Shown piece by piece: positions 22,035-33,930 of a DNA stretch of 64,000 bases. Where the stretch lies: NCBI GenBank assembly GCA_012656075.1, contig JAAKBF010000009.1, positions 1,726,404 to 1,790,403 of the forward strand, read 5' to 3'. The number at the start of each line of letters is the position of its first letter. Position 1 is the first letter of the stretch. A program made the translations under genes and the position numbers. Origin of the DNA: Phytophthora hibernalis. Taxonomy: Eukaryota > Oomycota > Peronosporomycetes > Peronosporales > Peronosporaceae. The notes below the pieces were generated by a model. It made no database searches and was not told where the DNA came from. It saw only the letters and a program-made list of their open reading frames with translations.

Positions 22035-24615
22035 ATGGACCGCCTGCAGCTGGAGCTGGCGGCGCTACCGGGGCTGGAGCGACTGGTACGCACCGTCTTG
22101 CCGCCTTAGCTGCTCCAGTATGTGGCTTTGTGTCTCACCTGTGTGTGTCATTTGTGTTGCAGTCGGCGTCTCAGCTGCGCGATCTGCCGTGGCGGACCAA
22201 GGAGCAGGTGCTCGTCGTGCTCTTCCGAGAGGTATTTTGCATTCGTGTTCCAGGCGTCTGAAGCTGCAATTCATTGGATAAAATTCTGTATCTGGCTATG
22301 TTGGTGTCTGCTAGCAAGTTTCGTCGCGGGCGGTGGCTGAGGAGCTGCAGGGCAAGAGCAGAGACCGACGGCTGGAGCGCAAGGCGGACAAACTGCTGGA
22401 CGACGTGTGCGTGGGCTGCTACTGATGCTGGTATTTGGTTATTAAGGGAGGGATGTCCTGCTGTGGTGTTAATAGAGACCGGAGTGCTGTGAGGAAGAAG
22501 GAGGAGAGCTTTCGGGCCGACTTCATGCAGGTGGCGACTGCGGAGCTCGCGGTACGCTGCTGTTTTGGCTGCGATCGAGTGGAGACGCTATTGTTTGGCG
22601 CATTACGACTGAACTGTTGTGTTGTAGAGACTGGGAGCGCCGGCGCTGATCTCGTGGCAGAAGTTGGTGTTTGACAACGACTGCTGTGCTCAGGCGTTTC
22701 GACTGTTGTTGACGAGGATCAAGTCGTCTCGACGCAGTACCAATAGCTCATCGTTGCTGGCCACGAGGTACGCTGCGGGAAAGTCAAGGCAGGTTGGTCG
22801 AGAAATCGACAATAATGCACAGGAGGACGATGAAAATCGAGACTGGGAGAGCGACTACATTGAAAAGAAATCGCGTGGTGAACCGGAAGAGTGCACCCGG
22901 TTCCCTCCGCTGAAGCAGACTGAAGTTCCTCTGCATCGAAAAAAAGGGACCTGTATTACTTCCGATTCAGCTTCAGCGAGCAAAAGTGCGGGACTAAATT
23001 GGAACTTTGACACTACTGTCGAAACATCGTCTGATGACGCTGAAAGCAATAACTGCGTCGCGGTTGGATCAGTCGAATTCAAATCAACACGTCCAATCAG
23101 TGGCCATCCTGGGGCTGGTATTTCAATCGGGCGGACGTTGCCTAGCAAGCAGCCGTCCTACTTTGCAGAGAAGTTCAAGAAGAACCAGATGCAGGCATTA
23201 CGAGAGGAGAACACTGCGTTAACGGGCGAGAATGCCAAGTTGCGTCAGGAAATCACGCAACTGGAAGCATTGAATGCTGTGCTTCAGGGTGGCAACTCGA
23301 CTGATGATCACTCCGACGTGTCGGAGTTTGCACAGCGACGAATGAGACTGCTACAAGCACAGAATTTGCAGCTTCAACGACAAGTTCGTATTTTGCAAGA
23401 TGCCATGCTCGCCCACGAAAATGCCGAAGCAAGTTTGATGTCTACGTTGACCCACTGGCGCGATGTGATTTATGCTGGACAAGAAGAAGCTAAGGCTGCC
23501 GGCGCCGATCAGAAAGTGACTGAGAATACTGGCGATCGTCCGCCGATCAAGTGGATGTTGGCTGTTCCAGAGAAGCTGATGAACGAACTGAAGCGCGTAG
23601 AAGGCCAAATACGAGCTGCGACAAATGCTGCAAATGCCTGCTTTGAGACAAAGCTTCGTGTGAGCAATTTATCTGCATCGTTCATGCGCGACGAGGATGC
23701 CACATTGAAGCTTAGTGAGATTTACAGTCGAGCACCGTCAAGTTTGGCTCACCTGCGGGTTGGGAGGGTGAAGCAACTAGAAGAAGCGCTTGCGTATGTT
23801 GCAGCAGAACTGACCCAGCTGAGCGTGCAAATGTTGCAGCACTCTCCACCGAAGATTTCTACTGCCAATCCTGTTCTCTCGTGCGCATACGAGCTCGGGA
23901 AAAGCGTGCGGGAGTTGGTGCTCGAAGTTGGTGCATTTGGTGTTGTGGTACCGACGCCATCTTTGACCGCACCGGGGTCGAGAAGCAGCGTTGATACATC
24001 AAGCGATGGCAAGCATATTACAGCACTTGACGTCATGAAAGTACTATCATCATCTTCCGGTGTGGCTAGGGGCCTGCGGGTGCAAAAGAACGCGAGAAGC
24101 AAGCAACGGCGATGCTGAAGCAGCTACATGCATGGTATACCGCTATGGAGAGCGATGTCGCAGCTTGTCGAAGAGAGGCAGCGTATTGGCGGACAGCGTG
24201 GCAAACTCAGGATGACATTCTCGGGCAACTAGCCAAGCGCGTGCGCAATCTTGGGCAGAAGAAGGTAGAGTGGTGTCAGCACTACCTCATAGCTTCCATG
24301 GTCAACACTTCTGAAGTGTTCGCATCATTTCAGCAGGCCTACAACGAGAACACCACTCGACAGAACCCGTACTTGCCTCTGCTGATCGAGACGTTAAGCA
24401 TGGAGCACCCAATGTTGGAGGACGCATTGCATCAGTGGCAAGAATATTCACGCACTGTTCAATTGAAGATGGATGAACTAGTTGCAGATTACGAAGCCAA
24501 CCGACTCATTCTCGCGTCGACAGCTATGCCGCATCAAACCTCCTCATACAACGAGTACAGCGACAACACCCTCCCGAGCGTGAGTGAACAACTCACTAAG
24601 AGTGCTGGCACTTGA
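22035..24615 (+). CDS. coiled-coil protein of unknown function, five exons
   Basis: Exon structure can be read directly: 22035-22085 (MDRLQLELAALPGLERL), 22163-22231, 22315-22406, 22494-22551 and 22628 onward; introns are 77-87 nt with GTACGC, GTATTT, GTGCGT and GTACGC donors, and phases agree throughout. The start at 22035 is chosen over the ATG at 21992 because only it joins exon 2 in frame. The protein has a helical N-terminus (SASQLRDLPWRTKEQVLVVL, FRADFMQVATAELARLGAPA), a charged, disordered middle, a leucine-zipper-like coiled coil (NTALTGEN.. LRQEITQLEALNAVLQGG) and a helical C-terminus (AWYTAMESDVAACRREAAYW). One frame change near 24085 separates the last 500 bases. No enzyme motif. 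It ends 165 bases before the alanyl-tRNA synthetase ATG. Confidence 0.65.
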
Positions 24616-24743
24616 AGTTGCAGTCAGTACGATAGGTTTGGTGTTTTGCACACCAGATGCATCACCTTGTTTCATCCAATCACCGCCCCAATCAATTCCA
24701 GCCAATCTGCGTGCAGTTCTCCCACGTGGATCGCTGGCCGGCA

Positions 24744-24750
24744 TCATTCC
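24744..24750 (+). promoter_or_regulatory. candidate oomycete initiator element
   Basis: TCATTCC matches the oomycete initiator consensus TCAYTYY and lies 31 bases before the AlaRS start codon. If transcription starts here, the transcript would lack the upstream in-frame leader discussed for AlaRS. One short match, so chance is possible. Confidence 0.35.
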
Positions 24751-24780
24751 GCATTAAGAAAGACCCGACGCAGAGGAAAC

Positions 24781-27736
24781 ATGAGCGGACTGGAGAGCAA
24801 GGTGGAGGCGCTGGAGAGCCAGGTGGCGGCGCTGTCGCCCTTCTCTGTGGAGAACTGGCCGGCCGCGCGCATCCGCCAGACGTTCGTCGAGTTCTTCGAG
24901 CAGCAGACGCAGCTGCCGCACACGTTCTACCGGTCGTGCCCCGTGGTGCCGCTGGACGACCCGACCCTGCTGTTCATCAACGCGGGCATGAACCAGTACA
25001 AGCCCATCTTCCTGGGTCAGGTGGACCCTTCGCACCCCATGGCCAAGCTCACGCGCGCCACCAACTCGCAGAAGTGCATCCGCGCTGGGGGTAAGCACAA
25101 CGACCTGGACGACGTGGGTAAGGACGTGTACCACCACACGTTCTTCGAGATGCTGGGCAACTGGAGCTTCGGCGACTACTTCAAACACGACGCCGTGCGC
25201 ATGAGCTTCACGCTGCTCACGCAGGTCTTCGGCATCGACAAGGACCGTCTCTACGCCACGTACTTTGGCGGTGACGAGGCCCAGGGCCTGCCCTCGGACG
25301 AGGAGACGCGTCAGATCTGGCTCGAGTACCTGCCGGCCGAGCGCGTGCTGCCCTTCGGCTGCGCGGACAACTTCTGGGAGATGGGCGACGTCGGTCCGTG
25401 CGGTCCCTGCACGGAGATCCATTACGACCGCATCGGCAACCGCGACGCGTCGCAGCTCGTGAACGCGGACGTGCCTGATGTGATAGAGATCTGGAACAAT
25501 GTGTTCATCCAGTTCAACCGCGAGCAGGACGGCAAGCTCGTGCCGCTGCCGCACAAGCACGTGGACACTGGCATGGGCTTCGAGCGTCTGGCATCCATCC
25601 TGCAGGGAAAGGACTCGAACTACGACACGGACGTGTTCACGCCCCTGTTCGCGGCCATCCAGAAGGCCACCAAGGCTGCCCCGTACACGGGAAAGCTGGG
25701 CAAGGAGGACCCCGAGATGAAGGACATGGCCTACCGCGTCGTGGCCGACCACGTGCGCACGCTCACGTTCGCCATCACGGACGGAGCTGTGCCCAGCAAC
25801 GACGGCCGCGGCTACGTGCTGCGGCGTATCCTGCGCCGTGCCGTGCGCTACGGCCAGCAGTTCCTGAACGCGCCGAGCGGCTTTATCACGCAACTGGTGC
25901 CGGTTGTGGTGAACATGCTGGGTGACGCGTTCCCGGAGCTGCGCATCAAGCAAAAGGAGGTTGAGGAGATCATCCTGGACGAGGAAAAATCGTTCGGACG
26001 CACCCTGAACAAGGGCATTGAGCGTTTTAAGAAGATTGCGCAGGGCATTCGCGAGGCCAACGCCGGCTCGAACAAGGCGCTCGTCGTACCTGGCGAGGAT
26101 GCATTCTTCCTGTACGATTCGATGGGTTTCCCGATCGATCTGACGGAGATCATGGCCGAGGAGGAGGACATGACTGTGGATATTAAGGGCTACGAAGAGT
26201 GCATGCGCTTGCAGAGTGAGCGCTCCAAGATGGACCGCAAGAAGGGAGGCAGCAACGGCGCGCGCCCGCTTGTGCTGGAGGCTCGTGAGACCAGCACTCT
26301 TGCTGGAAAGCACATTAGCGCCACAGACGACATGGCCAAGTACGACTGGAACGTCAAGACTTCGGCGAAGGTGGTGGGTATCTTCACGACTACTGAAACG
26401 AGCTCGGACTTTGTGGACGAGGTGAAGGCTGGCGACTTTGAGCGTGTGGGTGTCATCCTCGACAAGACATCGTTCTACGCGCAGGCCGGTGGCCAGATCT
26501 ACGACACGGGCGTGCTGAGTGCCGCCAACTTCAAGCTTAACGTGGACTCGGTGGAGTCGTACGCTGGTTACGTGCTGCACATGGGTCCGATTGCGTCCGG
26601 CTCGATCAAGGTTGGCGACGCTGTGGAATGCCAGGTGGATTACGTTCGCCGTAGCAAGGTCGCCCCCAACCACACCATGACGCACGTTCTTAACTTCGCG
26701 CTGCGCAAGGTGCTAGGCACGACCGTGGACCAGCGTGGTTCCCTTGTGGACGAGTCGCGCCTGCGTTTCGACTTCACGAACAACAAGGCGATCAAGGCTA
26801 ACCAGCTGGCGGAGGTGGAGGCCATTTGCGACGACATCATCAAGCAGCAGCTGGAGGTCTACACGCAGGACTCGGCTCAAGCGGAGGCTAAGCGTATCCA
26901 GGGCCTGCGTGCCGTGTTTGGTGAGACGTACCCGGACTTCGTCCGCGTCGTCTCGATCGGTCAGTCCATTCCCCCGATGCTCGAAGACCCTGAGAACAGC
27001 AGCTGGAGCAACTTCTCTGTTGAGTTCTGCGGTGGCACTCACCTGAAGAACACGAAAGAGGCCAAGAAGTTTGTCCTGTACGAGGAGGGTGCCATTGCTA
27101 AGGGCATCCGTCGTGTGTCAGCTTACACGTGCGACCTGGCTGTCGAGGCTGAGGAGCGTGGTGCCAAGCTGCAGGCTGAGCTGGACGCGGTCAGCAAGCT
27201 GGACGGCAACGAGTTTGTTGAGAGCGTGTCGGCTTTCAAGCCTGTGCTGGACCAGGCCTTGATCTCGCTGCCGTTGAAGGACAACCTTCGTAAGCAGGTG
27301 GACGGCCTCGTAACTCGCGTGAAGAAGATAAAGAAGGAGGCTGCGGCTGCTCGTGCCGCCAACGGTGTCCGCGATGCCACTGTGGAGGCTACAAAGGCTA
27401 AGGAGGCTGGTCAGGGATTATCGTCGTCAAGTTCGACGTCGGCACGGACTCAAGCTGGGCCGTGAGATGCTGGAGGCCATGACCAAGATCATTCCGACCG
27501 GCAGCTTCATGATTTTCAGCACAGATTCAGACTCCAACAAGACTGCGGCGTTCACGCAGGTGAGCCAGGAGCACGTGGACTCCAAGCAGCTGGACGCGCG
27601 TAAGTGGGTGAACCATGCCATGTCAGTGATGAAGGGCAAGGGTGGCGGCAAGGATGCTTTGAACGCGACGGGTCAGGCCAAGACAGTGGAGAAGGTCGAC
27701 GAGGCTGTGGCACTCGCCAAGGCGTTTATCCAGTAA
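24781..27736 (+). CDS. AARS: alanyl-tRNA synthetase
   Basis: Class II synthetase charging tRNA-Ala, about 980 residues. Start MSGLESKVEALESQVAALSP, then WPAARIRQTFVEFFEQQTQL, FINAGMNQYKPIFLG, SQKCIRAGGKHNDLDDVG, HTFFEMLGNWSFGDYF, WEMGDVGPCGPCTEIHYD and DTGMGFERLASILQGKDSNY of the catalytic core; the editing domain with HTMTHVLNFALRK and the zinc-binding CGGTH near 27028; and a C-terminal C-Ala domain (GSFMIFSTDSDSNKTAAFTQ, MKGKGGGKDALNATGQA). Two frame changes at 27410-27470 interrupt the C-Ala domain around VVKFDVGTD and GREMLEAM; both sides are conserved, so errors are likely. The reading frame stays open upstream to the previous gene's stop at 24615 without an ATG; positions 24646-24780 encode 45 residues with no Asp or Glu and many Arg/His/Ser. 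High GC and strong codon bias give long antisense frames, which are not genes. Confidence 0.97.
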
Positions 27737-27907
27737 CGACGCCGTGACGCTCTCTAACTGGTAATTGGTCGGGATGCCATGGACCTGTTTTATCTGAAGA
27801 AGTCGCGGATACAGGTAAACTGGATGGTAACTTTGAAATGCATGCTCATGGTCTTTTATCAAGATTCCTCACGTGCTAGCCCCAGCTTCTCGAATGCTCA
27901 AATGACC

Positions 27908-28512
27908 TTACGTCTTGTCGACAGGAACCGCATACGCCGAGGTCGAGCTTGAAGTTGTCGTCGCTGGAGCATCAAACAGCCGCGTCACGACCTGTTCAAT
28001 CTCGCCCGCCGACTTGCCATACTTGACAAGCTCTAGCACGAAGGCTTGACGCTCTTTGCCGACAAGAGCTAAAGTTTTGTCAGTTGCAGGTTGTTCTTGA
28101 CGGTTGGTAGCCCCAGCACGAGGCTCCAGGACCCTCCAGGCCTCATAGCCGCGGCGGTTGTGGTTGACACACTTGACGACGTTGTTGTCGAGGAATTTTC
28201 CGTGTGGCACGAGACGAAGTAGAGGTATCCAGTCGAGTCCGTCTCCATGCTAAAGAACTCCGAGTGATCAGGTTCCTCAGCGACGAAGATGCATTCTCCA
28301 GACGGGAGGACTTGCAGACAGCGGCCGTTGTGGACCGCCCTGATAGAGATCTTGTCGCCTTGGACGCGACGCAAAATGATCTGCTCGTACAGATCGCGGT
28401 TGTCTACGAGGCAGCAGGCGATGTTCGACCCGACGGGGTTTTGCAGGTTCGCGCCCTTGCTCGCGGACTGAAGGATGATAGGCACGTCGAATGGCACATT
28501 CGAAATATCCAT
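27908..28512 (-). CDS. trefoil/RRQ-module family protein, copy B1
   Basis: Start MDISNVPFDVPIILQSASKG, then DNRDLYEQIILRRVQGDKIS, RAVHNGRCLQVLPSGECIFV, FFSMETDSTGYLYFVSCH, GKFLDNNVVKC and NRRGYEAWRVLEP. The repeated pattern 'N.R.L.V...G..I' then 'F.ME....G.L.FVS..GKFL' and 'W...EP' is that of beta-trefoil, fascin-like domains. A single C-terminal module follows: KERQAFVLELVKYGKSAGEI ending VTRLFDA, then a Thr/Ser-rich tail. It belongs with copies A1-A4 but forms a separate subgroup with one module. The frame changes by one base just before GKFL (near 28206). Tandem with copy B2, both on the minus strand, downstream of and convergent with AlaRS. Confidence 0.62.
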
Positions 28513-28873
28513 GGTCGAATGCGGCAGATTGGGAAGTGACGTTCATGGATGAAGAGGAAGGCCAGACCAATCGAAATTTTCTCGCTCGCAGAAGTACCTG
28601 GTGACGGGCGAGAAGCAACTGATGTTTCTCTGTTTATCACAGGTGGACCCAAAAGTGTCTGACGGCTGCAAGACGTGGACAATTGGTGCAGCTCTGTATG
28701 TCTCGGAGTTGGTATCCGTATCGACTGTCTTAAGTTATCGGCCTTCAGCGCGGGAAAACACTACAAAACCGAAAAAATCGACAAATGAATTCGAGCTTGG
28801 TGTTAGATGTAAACAGTGATCTGTTTTGTTTGCCATGTCAATTATCAGCGCATTTGGTCCGGAAAGAACCAGC
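28513..28873. other. intergenic region between B1 and B2
   Basis: About 360 bases, presumably the B1 promoter and B2 3' end. No independent coding signal was recognised. Confidence 0.4.
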
Positions 28874-29433
28874 TTAAGCCGGGCTTGTGCGTGTCGCCAA
28901 TGACGCTGAAGCATCAAACCAACGAGTCACGACTTGGTCGATCCCCTCCGCTGTCATTCCACTCTTGGCAAGCTCCAAAACGACCTGTTGGCTCTGTCCC
29001 AGCGAGAGAGCAAGCGGATTTTGGTCTCGCACTACCGATAGTCGCAGATCGGGGCTCCACCATCCGCCAGGACTCACCAATGAGGCGATTTCCGTTCTTG
29101 CATATTATGCCGTTAGCGTCGACACACTGCAGAGCATTTCCCGTGTGGCACGACACGAAGAAAAGGAGCAGTCCGAGTTCGTCTCCATGGTGAAAAGCTC
29201 TTGTCCATTGCCCAGCATTTCCGAGTCAAAGACGCAGTTCCCTGCTGTACAGAAAGCGTCCGTTGCGTGCCGACTCGATTGACACCGTCATCTCGGACAC
29301 GGTGCAAAATGATATGCTCGTGCATGTCGCGATTGTCTTCCAGACAGCGAGCCTTCTGGTTTTGCAGATTCTTGCGGGTTCGTAACGACTGCAGAATCAC
29401 AGGCACACCAAACGGAATATCCGATAGATCCAT
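28874..29433 (-). pseudogene. trefoil/RRQ-module family, copy B2 (multiply frameshifted)
   Basis: Start MDLSDIPFGVPVILQSLRTR, then DNRDMHEHIILHRVRDDG, which parallels B1 (DNRDLYEQIILRRVQGD). Continuation is found in three alternating frames: SARNGRFLYSRE, then NCVFDSEMLGNGQELFTMET, then LFFVSCHTGNALQCVDANGI with RLIGESWRMVEPRS, and finally the single module SQQVVLELAKSGMTAEGIDQ ending TRWFDA, with a stop at 28874. Every segment aligns to B1, so the ancestral gene was complete. At least three shifts in 250 bases is more than in other genes here, so decay is plausible in addition to technical error. Confidence 0.58.
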
Positions 29434-29449
29434 CACGAGACGAAAAGCA

Positions 29450-29898
29450 CAGGATGACGAGTTCAAGGTGATCAGGAAATCTGAAAATGACGACTCGGAA
29501 ACCTGCTATGTCAACATTTTTGAGCAGAAATGTATCTTCTCTACAGGACTGCTCTTTCACGGAATGTCGAACACGAAGCAGGAATTCTGGGACAGGTATG
29601 ACCACGGTCTCATTTTCTTGTGTTTTCCCGAACGAGGCCGTGATAACTATGACGAGCGGGTACTCGGAGCTATATCGCTCGAAGAAAAGATAGACTTGCC
29701 AATTCCTATAGCACAACAAAGTAAGAAAGTTATAAATGACAGTCCGACGAAATGCTCAAAGAGCTCCGAATTGCACCGACGCTCGATATCTGCCACTATA
29801 TACCGGACCCGACCAACACGATGAAGTACACAATTGCTGAAGCATCCATCCTCCAGGCGACTTCAAAGTTTTACGATGAAGAAAAAGACTCAGAATGA
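29450..29898 (+). CDS. unrecognised gene, possibly fragmentary
   Basis: A plus-strand frame reads FKVIRKSENDDSETCYVNIF, LLFHGMSNTKQEFWDRYDHG and LIFLCFPERGRDNYDERVLG to about 29730; after a frame change an ATG at 29752 begins MLKELRIAPTLDICHYIPDP, then NTMKYTIAEASILQATSKFY and DEEKDSE before a stop at 29898. The composition is protein-like and unlike shadow frames, but I do not recognise the family. No start codon is evident upstream, because the frame runs into the divergent B2 gene. It may be a fragment whose 5' part was lost. Confidence 0.4.
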
Positions 29899-30122
29899 TA
29901 CATAACCTCCACAAATATTAAGTTTCAGTAGACTCGTTTTGTACCACTAGCACAAGCCATTGTAAATTGCGTTTTTTCAGATTAATGCCATCTCATCCTC
30001 ATATCGTTTTACCTATTTTATCTAGCGAGCGCCAATGGGCGTGTGAGCCACAGCAGTGACGCGCCGTCGGAGAGCGACACGGCGCGGGTGTTTGCGTCCA
30101 CGACCCCTGCGGCTGTCTGGCG

Positions 30123-33100
30123 ATGCAGCGACAGCCCGCGCCGTCCGTCGGCTACGCAGACGCAGTGGAGGCGGCGCTGGCGATGGCCGCCGAGAACCGG
30201 CTGAGGCTGAACGATCGCGTATTGGGGGAGGTGCGCCGCGTCCATTTCAGTTTCCTGGCCAACTAACTAAACGCACCGACGTGTCAAATCGAGTTCAAAA
30301 GACGTCGTTTACAGACAACCAAGCAACGAGCAAATCGGGGGTACCGTTAAAAGCGCATGGGAGCAAGCGCAAACGTGTACTTCCTCAAATGCGCCGAGAT
30401 GCTACTGGTGGTGGGAGCAAGCAAGAGGGCAGCTGTAGGTCACATGGCGAATGTGAAGAACAACAAGTCAGCGACGAGCGGCGTACGAAAATGGGGCGAC
30501 GACTATGAAAAATGGACCATTATCGATTTCGTCATCTTCGCCAGCCTCGTCACCGAGACCGGGGCCAGGGCGGAAATCAGTGACGACACCGTCTAGATGC
30601 CAAGTCGTGCCCACGAAGGAGAGACTGATGCGTTTGGGCGATATCATTGCCGCAAAACAGTTTCTGCCAGCGCCAAGCCAGGAAAAGGCAAAACCACGGC
30701 GACTGTAGCTTCGCCATCACCGAAAAAGAAGCGCCGAGTGCTCACTTATTTTAACACGGATAGTGTGGAGCTCAATGGCATCGAAAGCTGCTAATCAGAA
30801 AAGGAAGGCGTGTCGTGATGTGGTTGATCTAGGCAACCACTCCGACATGAACTCGGAAGATGCGGTGCCGAGTGACGAGGATCAAGCCAAAATCAAAGTA
30901 AAATGTGCGGCCGCTGTCGAGGGGCTCCCAAGCGCAGTGCCCAGTGAGACGATGTTTCACCCCAGGTATTTATCTCAACGAGGCTTCGTTGAACATTCTC
31001 AAGTTACGTGGGTGCAGCCCGCCGTTTGAGTCAGATTGTAGCCACCCGCTCACGTCATATAGTGCTGCCACTGACGGCTTCGATGTACTACTGTAGTATT
31101 CACTTATTCACTGGCACTTGTGCATCCTTTTACACTGTCGGAGTGACGGACTAATTGAGTGTAACTTACTGTTGCGATTGTCGGTACAGATGATTCGGAC
31201 ACACTGGCATCAATCCTCGAAAACTTCGGCAAGACGACCCAGTGTATCTCGTCCGTGTTTCCGATCGAGACTGACAAGCCGCAGAGTGATGTTACTCGCA
31301 CAGTGAGCACTAGTGACAAAGCAGCTCCCCATTATCCGTTGCTACCATCAAAGAAAGGTGCGAGCAATATTGGCTGAGGCTCTTTCCAGAAGATCGCGAA
31401 ATACCAAGCAGCGATGCAAAAGCAGAGGAGCTGTTGCCAGAAGGGTACGAGTTGCGTGTCTGAACGCTGAATGGTTTTCGCTCAAGGTGACGTGTCTTTC
31501 CTCCACTCCTGTTGTAGTGACGCCACATCGATTTCCTCGCTCCACCGCGGAAAAGCACTTTGTGAGACAGCTTATGGTGTCGGTTGTGAGGTGGCAAGAA
31601 GTACGGGCTGCGGATGGGCAACGTGGCCGATGAAGAGGTGGTGGAGTACGTGCTGCGGTTGGTGGTTGGGCGTCTCGGTGACTCGGAGCAGGTATTTCGC
31701 GCGCTAAAAGTTAACATCGAACTCGCAGGAACGCGTCTGGCCTTGGTGGAGGAGTTGGGTCACGATGGAGAACACGAGGTTGACTCGGACGTGATGGCCA
31801 TCATCAACTTGGTGGAGTGTGCGTCATTGTCGAAGGGCAGTTGCGCGAGATCGCTGCGCCGATCCGCAACCTCAAGTCAAGCCTCGTGGATAACCTTGTG
31901 GGCGGTGCGACAGCGAGTATGACGGCGCTTGGTTTGAGTACAGCAGGGAGTTATGGTGAGTTGGTAGACGTGTACTGCGGCTCTTTCTGTCGTATGTGCT
32001 ACACACAGTACGCCTGCCACGAGCACGGTGGCGATCATCCTTTGCCGGCGAGACGCATGGACCCGGCGTACCCTCGTGTCCCACGTGTTGCTTCTTGCGA
32101 CGGTTTTGCTGAAGATGCTAGTATATCGGCTTCGCTCGACGCGTAGTTTTCATATACCACACACCAATCTGGTTATTCTTGCATCGCGCTTGCTTTACGC
32201 CCTTATGTTGCTGTACGCACCTGTCTCGAGCACGCCTACTCGCACATGTGGCCCGACCCCGCTTCGTGCTGTCGAGTCGCACATGCCCTATTCATAATGC
32301 ATGCACGGCTGGTACTCGTGGTTCTCAGTACCTCGATTTTGCAGTCGCTGGTCACGAGTCCTCTGCAGTTGCTTCCCCGGACCGTCGCCCTTGTTTCCAG
32401 TTGCGCATCCTACCTCCCAACCTACCAGCACCGCCCGCCGCTCCATGCTCGTATATGATCTGATCACGATCGATGAGCTCGTGCAGCGCAACGCACGAGA
32501 CCGAGCCGATGACAGACACCAGCAAACACGAATTGTCGCCCATCGTCTTTCACAGAACCACACCCGGTTTTGGATGATGATATAGGTTTGATATAGGTTT
32601 GATTCAAACCTATATCATTGTCCACCTGGAAAATGCCGGACTAATAAGTGCTCGTGCTTCGCGCGAATGTGATCAGGTGTGTGTTCGACAAGCGTGGCTA
32701 ATGACGTGGCTGTAGCCGTGGCGGCGATTGATACCCACGTTGGAGAAATCAGGTACTCGAAGCCATGTTGCGGTAATGTTAATGTGATCCGTAGCAAGCA
32801 CGTGCGCCTTGCAACGGGCTTATCGACGATCCACGGCTGTGGCATGTACGCACGAGAAGACGTCGCAGCGAACGAGTTCGTGTACGAGTATACTGGCGCC
32901 GTGCTGTCGCAGAATGAGGCCGAGCGTCGTGGTTTGATTTATGACAAGAAGGAAACGAGATATTTGTTCGATTTAAACAAGGATGCGGTGCTGGACGCGC
33001 TGCGGAGCGGCAACAAAAGCAAGTTCATCAACAACAACGGCGACACTCCGAATTGTACGGCAAAGGTGTACACCACATCACTATATGGACACTCAGTAAC

Positions 33101-33145
33101 GTTGCAGCAGGCGAGGAGCTGATTTTCGACTTTGGATACAAGTGA
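30123..33145 (+). CDS. E(z): Enhancer-of-zeste-like histone H3K27 methyltransferase
   Basis: Catalytic subunit of Polycomb repressive complex 2. Exon 1 begins MQRQPAPSVGYADAVEAALA and ends at a GTGCGC donor at 30231. Later segments, in several frames: SSVFPIETDKPQSDV; WLRLFPEDREIPSSDAK; a Cys cluster YCGSFCRMCYTQYACHEHGG followed by PLPARRMDPAYP, as just before the CXC region of EZH proteins; the CXC region with CPPGKCRTNKCSC, ECDQVC and CCGNVNVI; and a C-terminal SET domain: STIHGCGMYAREDVAANEFV, YEYTGAVLSQNEAERRGLIY, YLFDLNKDAVLDALRSGNKS, KFINNNGDTPNCTAKV, and in the next frame NVAAGEELIFDFGYK with stop at 33145. Gly-x-Gly, the catalytic YEYTG tyrosine region and the NC..K and FDFGY motifs are present. 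Introns plus frameshifts prevent an exact model. This is the last host-type gene before the repeat-rich half. Confidence 0.78.
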
Positions 33146-33930
33146 AGTGTTGACCCTGACTGGAACTAGCGTCGAGCGGCGTTAAATGACACATATGTGT
33201 GTGGGTGTGTTCATGTCAGGGATATGAAAACGGTACGTGGTTGCATGTTTACTTTAGATGTATATGACGATCTATTGTATTTTTGAGCTACTGACTGACG
33301 TAAATATCTCATTTCGGACAGGCATATCTGGAATTTACGGAAACATCGAAGCATATCATCTTTGTCAGTTGATTTGATGAGGTAGACGACGTCTTGCGCA
33401 CAGGAACAACGCAATCTTCGCCGAACAAGATGACCACCGTTTCTGCCGCATGAAAACAAGCCGTGTGGAAGATGTGCTATTGACTGAGTGTAGTTATAAG
33501 TGAATTATCGTTGGGGCTATCTACTATCCTTCGACCAGTATTCAAGAAAATGTTGGTCCTGGCAAGAGCCATACCGTCACGTCTCCGACCGTCAGTGCAA
33601 CTCCGACCAGCATCCGACGCATCGCAAAATTTTATATCACACCAGATTGTGGATGTTTCGTAAAAATACATCCTCTCAAATGATTGGCTCCTTGATAGGT
33701 GGTATACGTAATTACGCCTCGTAAATGAGTGGCGCACGTGCAATTTTGCTGCGCCATTTTGCCCTGTGAGCTCAGTGCTCGATTGACCACCCGGCGCGGT
33801 GAATTGAGGGGGTGTACCGAGCATCGGTCACCTTAGAGGGTTTGTCGCGGCCACGAAGAACTGTGAATCACCGTTAATTCCCGTCGAGTACTCCAGACGA
33901 GTACCCCTGCGAGGTTGTTGTCTAACCCCC
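33146..33930. other. non-coding boundary region
   Basis: About 785 bases between the E(z) gene and the tRNA-like module. No coding frame with family similarity. It may include the 5' end or LTR of a degenerate retroelement whose leader holds the tRNA-like sequence, but no clear terminal repeats were found. Confidence 0.35.

Noticed and set aside
21992..22261. Gene start at ATG 21992 (Gly/Ala-rich frame)
   Set aside because: It does not splice in phase with the following exons; the ATG at 22035 does, giving a consistent five-exon model.
24754..26685. 643-codon open frame antisense to AlaRS
   Set aside because: Product is His/Val/Arg-rich with no domain; it mirrors the biased third positions of the GC-rich AlaRS gene.
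1..33145. Widespread pseudogenisation of housekeeping genes
   Set aside because: Breaks fall at mononucleotide runs in otherwise conserved sequence, including AlaRS; GST and RPS23 are intact. Technical indels explain this better.
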